Assembly: GCF_037975245.1 (NCBI RefSeq)
Contig: NC_092577.1
Span: forward strand, 4,932,001 to 4,996,000
Direction of reading: 5' to 3'
Source: Apostichopus japonicus
Taxonomy: Eukaryota > Echinodermata > Holothuroidea > Aspidochirotida > Stichopodidae
Length of the DNA: 64,000 nt
Positions within the stretch are counted from its first letter, which is position 1; each line of letters opens with the position of its first letter. The position numbers and the translations under genes were made by a program. The notes under the pieces are model-generated. The model saw nothing but the letters and a program-made list of their open reading frames with translations. It did not search any database and was not told the origin of the DNA. Below are positions 11,691 to 24,632 of this stretch, in pieces.

Positions 11691-13963
11691 GATGTCTGTT
11701 CCCCCCCTCCCCCCCCCCCCCCCTCGGTTGGCTAGCTATCAGATGCTCAGCTTAACCAGGTAGAGAACTTCTAGGTACTTTTGCACGTATAATATTTGAA
11801 GAGACATTTCACATGCAGGCAAATCAGTCAAGTATCAATTAAACACTCTTGTTTATTAATTAAATCCTCTTTCGACTGCACAGGTAGAAAGAAAAAAAAG
11901 TAGAAATAATCATACCAAACCAAACATGAATTGGCAATCCATTTTCTGCTACAGTATTGTACAGACTATTGTACAACTAATGAATTACCATATGAAAAGG
12001 AAAGTCAATATTCTCTTACTCTAGATTATAATTATTGTGATATAGATTTGCAGAACCAATGCTAAAGTTAATTAATAAAATTTAGAGAAATATATTATAT
12101 TATTACTTTTTTTTATTATTTATTTTTATTTTTATATATATATTATTATATATTTTAGAGAAATATATACTGTACTGTACTAAAAGAAAAAAGAAGAAAA
12201 AGAAGATACCTTAAACACTGCCTTTTTATTTCGAGTTTATGTTGTCCGAATGTTGGGAAAAAATGTCTATGAAGACCGTCAACAGTAACGGAAACCGGGT
12301 GATGTCAGTTTGCTGTTTGTTTGTTTCACATGTTTCAGCCTTGACCAGTTAATGAACTAGCCTCATTAACTCCAACACACACACACACACCTTGAGCAGT
12401 ACTGTTAATTAGCCCCGCTGACCTTGGATAATATACGACCATTGAGAGTAATAATTATCACAGGTCAACCTGGATAACACAAATGTCAACTATTTTGGGG
12501 GTCTGAGCTTGGGTTGACAATAGACACTGTCAGGGAGTCTTGGGGGGGGGGGTAGTGGTCTAAATTTAGGGTTGCTCAGAAAAATACAGAGGTAAAAATA
12601 ATGATGTCCACTCCTGGCTAGATGCTATACTGTATGGTACTAGGTAGGTTTTCCAGTTTCAGGGCAAACAGGTTCATGGTTGTTTGTGATTTGAATCAGT
12701 TGCCCTGAAAAAAATCAATGATATATAACAAATAATAACATCTAACTAAAGAAAACAGTATATTTGTACAGGCTGCTAGAAACTGCTTTGTTTACAACTG
12801 TTATACTCTGCATGCAATAGTCTAAAGATAGGGTTTTCGAAATGGTCGCTTGAACATAGACAATGTTGGTGGGGGGGGCCAACATTAACGGGTTGCTCGA
12901 AAACAAGAAACTATAAAGGTTGAAAGAAGGTCATGAAGCCATGGTACTGTACTGTACTGCTGCAGGGTTTCCAGGAAAATTATGCAGAGTACAGCTGTTC
13001 GCAGTAGACAGGAAATAATTGATCCAGTATCGCATCATCGCTAAATCAGGGATGAGCCTGGGGTAAAAAAAAAATCACTGAACTTTGCCAAAATTGCGGT
13101 ATAGGCTCCAGTTTGCATATGCTACAGTGTGTTAGGATAATAGTTTTTGTCCCCAGGTTAGAAAAGAAATCACGGATATTCTGCGAATTCGCGGAAAAAG
13201 CTCATGCCTGCTAAATGGACAAATTGCTGCTACAAAGGTGCAAAGACATCAATAAAGTTGTACAGTGATTGTACACAGGAACCCTTGCATGTATATATTT
13301 GACAAAGATCAGATGTCTTTAAACATGTTACTTACACAAAATGTTTCAACACAAAATATTTCTATATGAAATTATTCCCTGACCAAGTCTCTCAATGGAT
13401 GTTTTTTGATATTTTGAGTGGCAGCACCTGAAATCAAACATCTTATTCATAGCAATAAAAATACAGTATTTTTCTCATCTAGGCTGTCAGAAATCGTTCT
13501 GCTCTCTTTGCAATTTTTAACACTACAAATGTCTCTGGATTTTGCAGTCTCTTTTTCCGTTCAATAAGGTTGGGTTGAAAATGGACAACGTTGGAGGTCA
13601 AAGGTCGCACGAATCAGAGTAATCGATGTAAAGGTGACGGTCACGACACTCATAGCTACTGTATGATCGGTGCTGTGTGTTGGTTTTACCAGGTAGATTA
13701 TGGAAAAATAAGTAGATCTCCACTCATATAGCTTCTAAGGTAGATACTGTACTGTAGTAAGATGCATGTAGCTTGGAGACAAGTAAGAGAGGAGCATGGA
13801 TGTTTGCCAAAAAAAAACATTAAAAAAAAATTAATATAAAAATCTGCTTTTCATTCTAACCTCTGTTTTATATATATTTACATATAAAAAAAAATCTGTT
13901 TTATTTTTCATTTTCACTAAAATTTATTTCATATATGACCTTAGTCTGTCTGTTTGTCCTCAG
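11691..13963. other. intergenic; low-complexity tracts
   Basis: Contains a long C tract at 11701-11724, A/T-rich runs near 12100-12200 and 13806-13900, a short CA repeat near 12376-12390 and G runs at 12541-12551 and 12871-12878. No coding region recognised except the possible exon that follows. Confidence 0.4.
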
Positions 13964-14135
13964 ACACCTTTTGTTTGATCAAGGCATTGTTCCGTTATCA
14001 TCTTTTGTTCTTTCCGTCGCCGATGCCTCATCTGCCGTACGAAAGGGAACACTGTTTTCAATACAGAGGAACATCAACAAAAGATCCAGGTCATTTAAAC
14101 TCGGAAATATCATCGATCAAACCTTGAAATCATGA
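13964..14135 (+). CDS. possible terminal coding exon, unknown protein
   Basis: A good acceptor (pyrimidine-rich tract then CAG at 13961-13963) opens a frame running to TGA at 14133-14135. The predicted C-terminus includes LSVADASSAVRKGTLFSIQ and ends KLGNIIDQTLKS. The stretch has more CpG and more even composition than its surroundings, which favours an exon. No partner exons or homology were recognised, so it may also be a chance open frame or part of a decayed element. Confidence 0.25.
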
Positions 14136-14319
14136 ATGTTATAGTACTGATACAGTAGTACAGGTAGCTAATTCTATAAACCATCATCCACGCACACAAT
14201 TTCAATCTTGAGCAAAAATCCTTTTTTCTATCCATCTGTATTGTATTGCAGACATATCCAGGGAATGCTTCCATTGAAACAAACAATCTATTCTCACAGA
14301 AAATTAACTTTGGTACAGG

Positions 14320-14372
14320 TATATATATATATATATATATATACCTATATATATATATATATTTATATACAG
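14320..14372. repeat. (TA)n microsatellite
   Basis: A TA dinucleotide run interrupted once by 'cc' and once by 'ttta'. Short open frames over it are artefacts of the repeat. Confidence 0.9.
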
Positions 14373-14399
14373 TATATAGCAAAATACAAATTTATCTAA

Positions 14400-15326
14400 T
14401 CTGGACAGTTTATTACTTGGCTAAAATCATGCATATGACTGGTCTGAGAATTGTAGATTTGTGATTTGTCAGCAAAATATGAAAATATACATAAAATAAA
14501 CAACTTAATACTGTACTTATTTATGCTCGTAAGATGATAGAAAAATCATCCAGCAAAACCTCCCAAGTCTATGGGAAGTGGGGGATGGGGGGAGGGAATG
14601 ATGGTACATTTGAGTAACATACATACTTAGGGGCACAATTGTTCAACTTCAATATTGTTCGAGCACAACAGCATCCTTCCTCTTTATCTCATATCAAGCA
14701 CTCAGAGGAAATTACAGTAGAAATCCTGACTAAAACTGAATCCTTAGGGTGCCAAAAAGTAAATTTAATGGCCCCTGCCATTCTCTTGAAGAGGTGATCA
14801 TGCCTTAATAGTGTCATGCCTCAAAACATTTGAGTACACATGAATGGCACTAACGGTACAAAATCCATTAGGTACAAATTTGTGGCATTGGCAGGGTGTA
14901 TAAGACAGCATTTTCTTTCGAATGTTCACTGATCTTGGACGCCAACTGCAGAAACCAACTTCAAAACTTGAATGGCTTGCTTTCTCAATTGGTAGACTGA
15001 TTCAGGAAGGGAGTGGATGATGCCAAGGATGTGGGATGGAGGGAGGGGAGGGGGAGGGCATATGGGTGCAGTGTTTTAGTGTTAAAACAATTCACAAGTT
15101 AGTAGGTTAAGTAGGAGAGGAGTAGAAATGGCATAACTCAACTGGAGACAGAACCGGTACTTGAGAAGAGTGAGGTAAATAAGTAAAGTACAATTAAAGT
15201 CTGGGTCATGGAACATTAACAGAATGAATCAAATTCATTTGCTACTGGAGAGTTGACCGTCTTGTTTTAAACAGTAAGAATTGAAGCAGGTATTTTTAAA
15301 TTGATCAACTTCAATCTTATTCCGAG
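14400..15326. other. intergenic, nothing recognised
   Basis: A G-rich patch at 14578-14597 and another at 15030-15060. No gene recognised. 15319-15326 is the left target duplication of the next element. Confidence 0.4.
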
Positions 15327-16947
15327 TAGTGCTGTGCCGTTTACACGTTTAAACGTGTAAACGAACGAAACATCGTTTAAACGTTTAATAAACGTTTAAA
15401 CGAAACTATGAAATCAACTGAAAATTAAATTATTTTGTCTACTACGCAAAATAACAACACAACTTACGATCAGTCGAATCATAAACCGCGAACGTAATCC
15501 TTCTTTTGTCCCCTCCCCCCCTCCGATGTATCTGGCGATATGAATGGCTTAAACTTGAACGCTGTTATCCTTTTGTGAAAACTTCCTGATTCGCGGCACA
15601 AGTGTACTTTATATCGAGCCGACAGCGGCGGCGCAGATAATCCAGTCAATGCATGTTCAATCGAAATGATTACAATCCCTGTCCATCACGTTGAACTCTC
15701 CGACCAGACAATACCGGGTCGAATACTCGACTTGGTAATAGTTGTTCAAATACATGATCAAAGGAAAAGTATCGATTGGAGATCGTAAAAAAAAACTCTG
15801 AAAATCAGTAGAGAAATTACCAATTGTGTACGAAAAGTAAGTTCGGTCCTTTCAAATTTTACGAAAGATCCAGCAAAACACTTTCGAAAAATTCACGCGA
15901 AACTGGCATATCGTGCTAAATGCAACTAATGTCATGTAAACAAGGCTCTAGTACACCCATTTATGAATAAACCGTAAGACCACATCTGGTGTTAAGCGGG
16001 GGGAAAAGAAAGTATTTTCTAGAATTTCCAAAAATACGTACAAAATAATGTCCTACCATAGTTAAGTGTATAGCAAATTGCCTAACCACCTCGTCTGTTA
16101 CGGATCTCACGTAAATACAAAAACAAAACTAATTGTATTTTGCGAACTTGACGTTTTCTACAAGAACATGGAAATAAATGTTTAGCATTAGTTAATCATG
16201 CCGTGTGGCCTAAAACATATTTTATTACAAGGTTTACTTTCATAAAGATGGCCATAGCTTGATATCTTGTACTGCGTGTATGAACTGTGCCTTGTGTATC
16301 ATGGGGAATACTCCATGAAACGTTTCTTGGAAACGTGCCAAAAATGTTAACAAACAGGTGTTAAGACTGGGGATGAGCGCACAGTTGTTTGGAAAGGTAC
16401 CTGGGATAATTCTGAGCACATGTACAGTATCCTACCGCAGTATTTAAGTTGGGTTAAACCGTACTGCAGTTGTAAACTGATGTACGTTCAGTGCGCGCTA
16501 TTCAGTGTTAGGCAGTCTAGAAACGGGGCTTTGCCGAACGTTTTTTGTTTCATAATATCGGAGGTTCTGTAAGTTAACCTTTTTAAAGATTGTAAGACAG
16601 ATTAAATCTCTTTTCATTTTATCACATAATATAGCTACTCTAACTTGTCATTTAAAATTTTTCATCAGCTTCGTGACAATTTAAATTAAAAAAGTTGTCA
16701 GTATTTTGCATCCTCAACTGCGAATTTTTTTATCGCCAGACACGCAAAAATTTCCTTTTCCTTTTCCTTTTCCGGGGTCTTCGCCCCACCAGGGCCCTAG
16801 GGCGGTCCCATGGACCCCACGCCTTTATGCTCGCACGCTAAGCGTGCTCGGCGTTTTCTCGCGATTTCGCGAACGTTTAAACGTTTAAACGAACGAAAAA
16901 TCGGCCGTTTAAACGTTTAGGTCTTTAAACGAAAACTCACAGCCCTA
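15327..16947. mobile_element. 1.6-kb non-autonomous hAT element with GTTTAAAC termini
   Basis: Starts TAGTGCTGTGCCG and ends CTCACAGCCCTA, and is flanked by a perfect 8-bp duplication ATTCCGAG (15319-15326, 16948-16955). Both ends carry several copies of the palindrome GTTTAAAC (15340-15410 and 16874-16930), plausible subterminal transposase-binding sites. The 1.6-kb interior has no frame resembling a hAT transposase. It includes a (TTTTCC)n patch near 16750 and a GC-rich stretch at 16770-16870. No second copy was seen in the window. Confidence 0.88.
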
Positions 16948-16955
16948 ATTCCGAG

Positions 16956-18743
16956 TGCTATTCTTTTAACAGTGGGGGCAAAAACTCACAATGCTGAGTG
17001 CTTGAAAGCAGGAATAAGCCCAGTCTGATTTCCAATTTTTGACGAAATCACAGCATTTTTGCACTATTATTTCATCTCCAACCAATGTTGGTAACTTCAT
17101 ACTTCGATACAGTCTTTTCTGTGACTATTATTATTTTTTTTTTTTGAAATATCCCGAGTCCCTTCTTTTTTTTGTCCTTCAAACTTTTAATGACCTCATA
17201 AAGTAGTTTAAGTGTAGTTACTTACTCTGAATGTCTTCACAATTTTACCAACTTTCCCCAAAATTTGGCCAAATTCTTGTCTCTGTGATGCAAATATTAT
17301 ATTCTTGTTGTTGTAGCTGTCATTTACTGTGCATGCTTCCCTTACAACTTATAGCACAAAAAATTGATGTCTGAAATTGAACGAGACCTTAATTCCCACG
17401 ATATATATGTAAACTTCCTGTATCCACATCCCACCACAAACTGTGGTTTGATCATTCCTGTAGTTTCACAGAGGAAGATTACAGTACTGTGTACAGATTC
17501 GTCATAGATATGCCCACAGTAGGTACAGGTTAACCATTCCGCAACATCAGTTAAGCTTTTGCTGTTTTTAGTTTAAATGGAGTTTCTATATCGATAAACT
17601 CCACAAGCATTGTTTTCTTATAGATCTAGGACATATAAATAAATTCACAAAGTAAGTTTACACCTTTTTGTCATAAAGTTAGTTTTGGAACTACAGTACC
17701 AACACAACTTCCTAAAACAAACTTCCTATTTTTTGGCCTCATATATATAGAGCAAAAGTAGAAGTAAATGGTTGGTGATGATTCTGTTAGCTATACATTG
17801 TACAGTATGTATGACATTGTATGTATGTATGTATGTGTGTTTGTATGTATTTATGTATATATATGTATGCATGTATACATGTACATGTATGTATTGTTTG
17901 ATTTATTTCACCACATCAAGGTTAATAAGGAAGTCATACATGAATTTAGTTTGATTCTCAAATGTTTAATTTCGGACAAATTTTTCACATTATTATTAAC
18001 GACAAGATGAAAAGCAGCAAATTGGAGACTTTTTCTACTTCTTTTCCATCACTTGACATGAACCCAACAAGTAAAAGCTATGGTAATAAACCTAGCTGAA
18101 TAGTAAGTCCATTGCTGGTGCATAGATTGCCAATGGTGCAGTCATCCAACCGATGTTACTGGGACCTTGAAACAAGTGGCGCATTTGGGTGTCTAGGACA
18201 AAGCTAGCACCTTTGGAGAAGGAGAGGAAATTGGAACCCTTTGGTACCTCAATCTAGCCGCACCTTCAGAGTCTCAGACTGAGTGGTGCACAGGCTCAGA
18301 GTCCGTTTGCCACAGGGCCGGGATGTTTGTCTCAAAGAGCACTGATAAAATTGATCAGAATCAGATGACAAATAAGGTGCCATGAGCAACAGAATAGACA
18401 ACTATACTAGTAAATCTTATGAACTTAACCTAATGCATAAACTTCTACTCTATTGTACTTTCAAAGAAATGTGCACACACAAATTGTATGTTACAGTGAT
18501 TGGTCTGTATTCTGTAGTTTTGCTGGGCCACAGTGCCAACACACAACAAGAAATGTCCATCTATGTGGAATCTGGATGCTCAGTTTATACACTTTTTGCA
18601 ATCGTGTAGCAATTGCACTGTCTTGTAAACATTATAATACACAACATGGAACTGTTTTGCATACTGTACATTTTGTACACTGCATGCATGTATACACTGC
18701 TCTATGTGGAATTTTTATTGTATTTGAAATGACAATGTGTTGG
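16956..18743. other. intergenic with TGTA microsatellite
   Basis: Contains a (TGTA)n-like tract at about 17819-17893. The small open frames over it are repeat-driven. Otherwise AT-rich with no recognised gene. Confidence 0.4.
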
Positions 18744-18800
18744 AAAATCCAGAAATTTCCAGCCCCCACAGGGGTTCGAACCAGGGCCTTACATTTGGAT
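18744..18800 (-). mobile_element. SINE head fragment (B-box region)
   Basis: Shares 'ttccagcc.ccac...ggttcgaacc.gggcc' with the heads at 27005-27095 and 51949-51996. On the minus strand this is the B-box segment of a tRNA-derived SINE (GGTTCGAACC). Only the fragment is recognisable. Confidence 0.5.
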
Positions 18801-21800
18801 TAAAGTTGGCCCAACAGTATATGTATTTTTTTCGGGGGGGGGAGGGGGCAATAGGCCAGTCTATGGAAGCCTCAAAGATATGTAGGATGTAAGATGTAGG
18901 CTATGTACTTTTACACAAAATTTCAACTGTAGGCTACTCTCTTTCTTGATCGTGTAGCTTTTCACCAAAAATAAACGTGTTCTTCTCAATTTTGAGGGTT
19001 GCAAACTTGACATTTATTGGTCATTCATCAATTAATGATGAATGCAACTTATAGGTGTTTTGGACACTAAGTTGGGCCTAATCAGCAGTCATTTAAACTG
19101 AATGACTGATGCAGAAAACAAAAACAACTGTAACTAGGGGCCTAGGCTGTGTTTAATTGTAAAACCATGCACAGCAGCTACCCTATAATATTATCATTCT
19201 CATATTCATTCACATTATCATATTCTGAGCGAATGCATATGCGTATAATCGAATGTGGGTGGACTTACCACAAACAGCTGAGCTGTGTAAAAATTGTATT
19301 ACTTTAAAAGGTATAGGCCAAGTAATGTATTAATAACACTGGAAGAGACTAACTTAGGCTAGGCCTAGGCTAGTATAGTAAAAGGACTTCGGCCCTAGCC
19401 TAACTGTGTGGAATACTCGATCTGCCATACCTGACGTAAACAACGAAATGTCATTTGGAGAATCTTTAAATGTTTACAATTGTTCAATAAACCTTACCCT
19501 CAGGCTAGACTGTATCAGGTAGGCAGGATGGAGCACTTCCAGTTTCCTAAATTTCGTAGGATGGCTTCATTTCTCTTCAATTCAGGATAAATTTCAGTAC
19601 AGTTTCTCGCCCCTTGTATATTTACGCGATTATTGTTTTGATATTTCTGATATGAATATTCACGCCAGTAAAAAATGACGTTGACGGCACTGTACACACT
19701 AGCGGATGGAATTGAAATTGGTGGCGGTCGTCGAGAAACAATCATTGCGGGTGTTGTTCGTAGCATCCTTCACTTATTATGTACATGAAGACAACTTGGA
19801 ACTAGATAATGAAGACTTTCTCAATGAGATATGGGACCGAACCCAACAGTCATTCTATGATTAGCCTACAGTATATGACAGAGATCTGATATAAGATGAT
19901 ACAAGTTCTGGAAGTGATGAAAACGCGGTCCACATGACGGGGCCCGGACCCCACGGGCCCACGCCGAAATGATTTTGCGCTCCACATTCGCGTTGGCTTC
20001 ACTACCCCCTCCCGATCTCCCTCCCTCACCACGTGCTTCTGAATATCTGACGACGTCATTTGGGTAAATCTATGATCAGACGTAATATGTTAAAATAAAA
20101 TGACAACTCAACAATTGGGGAGCAAACTTCGAAGAGCAGTGGAGGATGTGACATTGATTTGAGAAGTAAACCCCTAAATCACCAGAAAGCGTTTCCACAA
20201 AATGGACCCTCTGTAGGCCTATTCCACATATTCCATTTTTTGAAGGTTCTTCAACAAATCGATACTATTTTAATTACTATTATTGTTTAACTTTAAAAAT
20301 AAAAACAGCGGGCAAATTTTGATTGACAAACTGGCACCGCGGTCCATTTATGGTCTGCAAGTTTTAATTTTTGTTGTTGACATTAACAGAAAGGGGAATT
20401 TCTAATGTTTAAAAGGGGACACTTTTAGGTTTTTCTCAACCAAGGAAACATGCAACCCCCCCCCCCCCCCTCCCCCACATTCGGCTTTCCGCCCTTATAC
20501 TTTGTATGTTGTTAAAGAAATATTCTATCGATTTTCCTTTTGTTATTTATTCATTTCACAGAAGTATTTCATTTGCTGCATGTCACGGCCCACTCCACAG
20601 GTGAATATAAGAAATATTTTCTAGTCCAAATTTTTTGGCCCCAAGTAATTGAATGTATATGTTTTGTATTTACACGTTTTTATGGAAAATTGGTAAGTCG
20701 AAATTGTCTCCCTTTTCACAACCGCATGTTCATACCCCTGATTCTCCCAATACCCCCCCCCCCCCAATGACACTAACCCCGTACGGAAATGGGGTACGTG
20801 CCATTAATATTTATGTACACTATATACATAAATGCCATCCAAGAAATAAACCTATATGGCAAACTGTAACAGTGAAACTACACGCATAATATGACATGCT
20901 TGGCCACAAGTTTCAACCAACACTATAGTCAAGATGCGCTATTGTGACGAAATCACTAAAGCATATTAAAAGGCCAATTCATTATTCGACGATCTTTTGT
21001 CGAAAACCAAGGAACCATATGAAAATATTTTGTTGACTGCTAAAACCCAGACTGTATTAAATGATAACTATATATAAAACTCGAATGCTGTCATTGCAGG
21101 CCAGGGTTACAGCGTTTAGAATACGTGTACCGTATATAACCATTGTGGTATACGGTTATTCTACGTGGCTATGCATGGTAGCTTGAACCCATTGTGGCAT
21201 AAACTGGTTGAGCTGCAAAGAACATCTTCAAGATAAGCCATAACAAACCATGATTGGTGGGTAAAAATGGACTAAACTTCATATCCCTTGAAGAAACAAC
21301 AACTTTCAGATTGGTTTCCAGTGAAGTTTGGAGAAACTGTATCAAGTATAACATACAAAACCATCGCCCGGGTGTCTTTGCTGATTATATCTAATCTCTT
21401 ATCATTATAGCATCAAGGTAAGTCACCAGTATACAAATTTGTACATATATATTACACTGTAATAAGTAGGCCATATTGTTTGTATATAGTTTGTATGAAA
21501 AATCTGCCTCATACCTTCTCTTCCGAACTCCTTTTTTCTTTCTTTCTTATTCTGTCTATCTATCCTCATTTTCTCTCCTCTTTATCTTTCACAAAGTTCT
21601 CTCTCGTATATGCATGTCATTTCCATAGCTCGTATGCAAGTGACGTCAGCAGAGGCGAAAGCTTATAGCCTGAATTGGAGTATACACACAATGGCTAGGA
21701 GAATATCATGAATTTATGAAATCGTCCCAGGCTTAGAAATGCATGAGGACTTTGACTTATTGATTTACTTTTTTATGATTCGACTCGTATAGGTAACTGA

Positions 21801-22303
21801 CTAACTATGCGACTTCCACCCGTCGCTACCAATCCATCCTTTTCGGCCTAGGCTATAATCAAAACTTATGACGCATGCATGAACTTACATTATAGTGCTT
21901 ATGCATAGTTGAAAGATATAAGTTCAGCAAAGTAAATTATCAAAGTTTTACCTCTCACCAAGTTAACTGACGTCCGTAAATTGCCATATATAAGCCTTTC
22001 CAGGGGACACATCAATGATTTTATACTTAAGGAGGGGAAGTGACCCTAGGATCGATGAAGCCGACTCTCCATGCATAAAATGTGGCAGGGGGGGTGAAGG
22101 TCTGGAAGCATCCTTTCCCAAATAAAAATAAACCTGCTTCTGCTAGTTGCTATACACTTTGTAAGTTTTTGTATTGGGTTGAAATGGGTAGGGGGAGGTG
22201 TGCACAACCCACTAACCCCTTCCCCCTCCCTCTGGATCGAAGCATGCCCTCTGACATTTTCTTATATTCTATCAAGAAGATAGGTGAACCTGACCAAAAC
22301 CCC
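18801..22303. other. intergenic upstream of sulfotransferase 1
   Basis: No coding sequence recognised. The palindromic TAGGCCTA-type word recurs (around 19360-19400 and 20213-20222). C runs lie at 20457-20470 and 20752-20766. The segment 19560-20060 is richer in CpG than its surroundings and is treated separately. Confidence 0.4.
19560..20060. promoter_or_regulatory. CpG-rich segment, possible promoter
   Basis: CpG dinucleotides are concentrated here, for instance at 19676-19745 and 19920-20055, including a GACGTCA half of a CRE-like site at 20052-20058. It lies about 2.3 kb upstream of sulfotransferase 1 and could hold its 5' non-coding exon or a promoter. No TATA box or splice donor ties it to the gene. 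Confidence 0.2.
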
Positions 22304-24632
22304 ATGGCGAACCGCTTTTTCCTGCGTTACAGCGTGGTGGGCGTGGCCATCGTTTGCTTCCTCTTACTCGTGGCGATAAGGAACCAACCCCAATCCAAGT
22401 CATTTACCAAGACCGGCCACCGTATGTATTTTTATCATTACATAACCGATTTGAGAAGGGGAGGTAGAGGGTGGGGATGGGGATGGGGAGCAGCGGAATG
22501 AGGTTCCATTTTATTTGTTTTTCTTGGGGGGAAGGGGAGGGGCGGGGGAAGGCACATTAAATATCATTCATTCACTCATATATTTTATTTATTCTCATCG
22601 CTTGCAATTCTCATCATTGAGGCCGCGAAATACACGTGCAGAGGACGTACGAATTTAACTTCTGTTTTTCTTGAGTGTGTAGTTTTACTTTAAAAAAAAC
22701 CAACTTTGAAAAAGAATTAACGTGACATATTGGCCTAATCATTATTATACGAAATAGAATCAAGTCAATATCACTATATACGGTTATATAATATGGAGTA
22801 TTGGTCCAGTAGTGTAGCTGTATGGTTTCAGGGGCCCCGTTTCAAGAGCGAAGTTTGGGACCCTTCACACTTACCCTACTTTAACTACACTGCACTTGAC
22901 GCCAAACCATTCGATGAAAGATAGAAAAGTATCACGATAGATCTGGTATTGAACTGGCCAGTTAATTCGTCAACAATAGAAGAACATTTGTTAATTTATT
23001 TGAAATAGACTAGGTCAAGGGCATGTTTGTATCTGAGTCAAATGTTCATGCATAAATTTATACGTGGTGCACTAGGCTGGTCCAATGAAACGCCTGGATC
23101 GCTTATTTGTACGCATTTTTGTGGGTCTCAGCTCTCCCTACACTCAATTTTAGTAATTGCGTGAAAATATGTCACGGGGATGTTTGGAATATGTTCATTT
23201 TTTTTCAAGTCTAAATATATGATTATGTATCGATTTCTGTTTTTCATCAACAGTCAAGAATACATTCAAACACAACAAACACAACTTAAATATGGGTCGC
23301 CAAAAGGGACAACGACAACCTCAAGGCATGGACGCTTATAAAGATGTGAAAGAGGAGCCGGAGGACATGTCATACGAAGAAGATAGCAGTTACTTCTACG
23401 GCTCGTCCTATTCCGTGTCAATATCCTCGTCATTCTACGGTAACAACAGTAAAATTCACACTTCCTTCTCGAGTAGCTCCGATTCCTACCTCAACGAAGG
23501 GGACGCCAAGTTTCTCGAAGGGCTGAAGTTGAAGTATAAGTTGAAACGTCAAGCAAAGATCAAACGGAAGAAGGAAGAGAGGGTCAAGAAATTAGGTGAC
23601 GTTCGTAAAATGGACGCACCAAAGGCTGCTAACGTTCGACTACGTAATGGCAACGTTATAGACGAAGAAGGTAACGTCATCAAAACGGTCGAGCAACATA
23701 AGCAGAAGTACAAAGTGAGGAAAGGACGATCGGTTGACGACGGCATTGACGCTATCGAATGGGAAGATTTCTCGGAGAAAGTCGAACTCCGTCAATTAGA
23801 CCGCCAGACTCGCGTTGGTACCTATTGCGCGAATCGTCAATCCAGCGATGAGATTAGCGACTACACTAAGAAGCATATACTCGTCATCCCAGAGTATCAG
23901 CTGATGTTCTGTTTCGTCCCTAAAGCCGGCTGCAGTAACTGGAAGAGGATCATGATGGTCCTTACTGGGCAGAGCGAGTCCGTAGATGGACTCACCTCTG
24001 ACGAAGTTCACGTGAACGCCAAGTTCCAGTTCTTTTCTGCGCTTCCACTAGCTCAGCAACAGGAGGTGTTGGAAACTTATTATAAGTTCGCCTTCGTCCG
24101 AGAGCCCATGGAGAGGCTTCTCTCTGTCTACAGGAATAAATTTGGAGACAAGGTCTACTACCGCAAGAATAAATCTTTTCATTCTTTCGGCAAAGGCATC
24201 ATCCAAAACTTCCGCCAAAACGCGACGAAGCATCAAAGGATATCCGGAGAGGGCGTGACTTGGTCCGAATTTTCAAAGTACCTCCTCAGTCCTCAGGTCC
24301 GTAAGAGGTACGAGAGTGGGGCCGACGTACACCGTAAAGACCACTGGGATGTCCAAACGAGCATATGCTCCCCGTGTGACGTCAACTATGACTTCATCGG
24401 CCACCTAGAGACCATTGACGAGGACGCCATCTATTTGTTACGTCATTGGGGTGTTCAAGAGAAGGTGAAGTATCTCCCTAGTGATACCAGTCGACCAACT
24501 AACAGCACAGACCAAACGATTCTCAATCGGAATTTTGGACTGCTCACCACCCAGCAGCGAGAAAGGCTTTATAATATGTTTACTGAAGATTACGCTGCTT
24601 TTGGATACGAAAAGCCATCATTTATGTCTTAA
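22304..24632 (+). CDS. carbohydrate sulfotransferase 1 (HNK-1ST/CHST8-14 family)
   Basis: Coding exons 22304-22421 and 23254-24632 join in phase 1 (donor C|GTATGT, acceptor CAACAG|TC) to give 498 residues. Predicted Golgi type II enzyme moving sulfate from PAPS to a glycan, probably a chondroitin/dermatan-type or GalNAc-bearing chain; the exact acceptor cannot be told. Residues 1-8 are cytosolic and 9-25 form the signal anchor (VVGVAIVCFLLLVAI). The stem is long: acidic at 70-83, Ser/Tyr-rich at 84-120, strongly basic at 130-155. The Sulfotransfer_2 domain covers about 246-498, with the 5'-phosphosulfate loop PKAGCSNWKR (262-271) and the 3'-phosphate motif VREPMERLLS (321-330). Sequons are at 345, 362 and 456. 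The start is placed at 22304 because the anchor follows directly; in-frame ATGs at 22244 and 22082 would lengthen the tail. With about 240 residues ahead of the domain it is longer than typical family members. Confidence 0.93.

Noticed and set aside
22082-22303. 74-residue N-terminal extension of sulfotransferase 1
   Set aside because: In frame, but it would place the membrane anchor far from the N-terminus, unlike family members, and the sequence is unremarkable; the start at 22304 is preferred.
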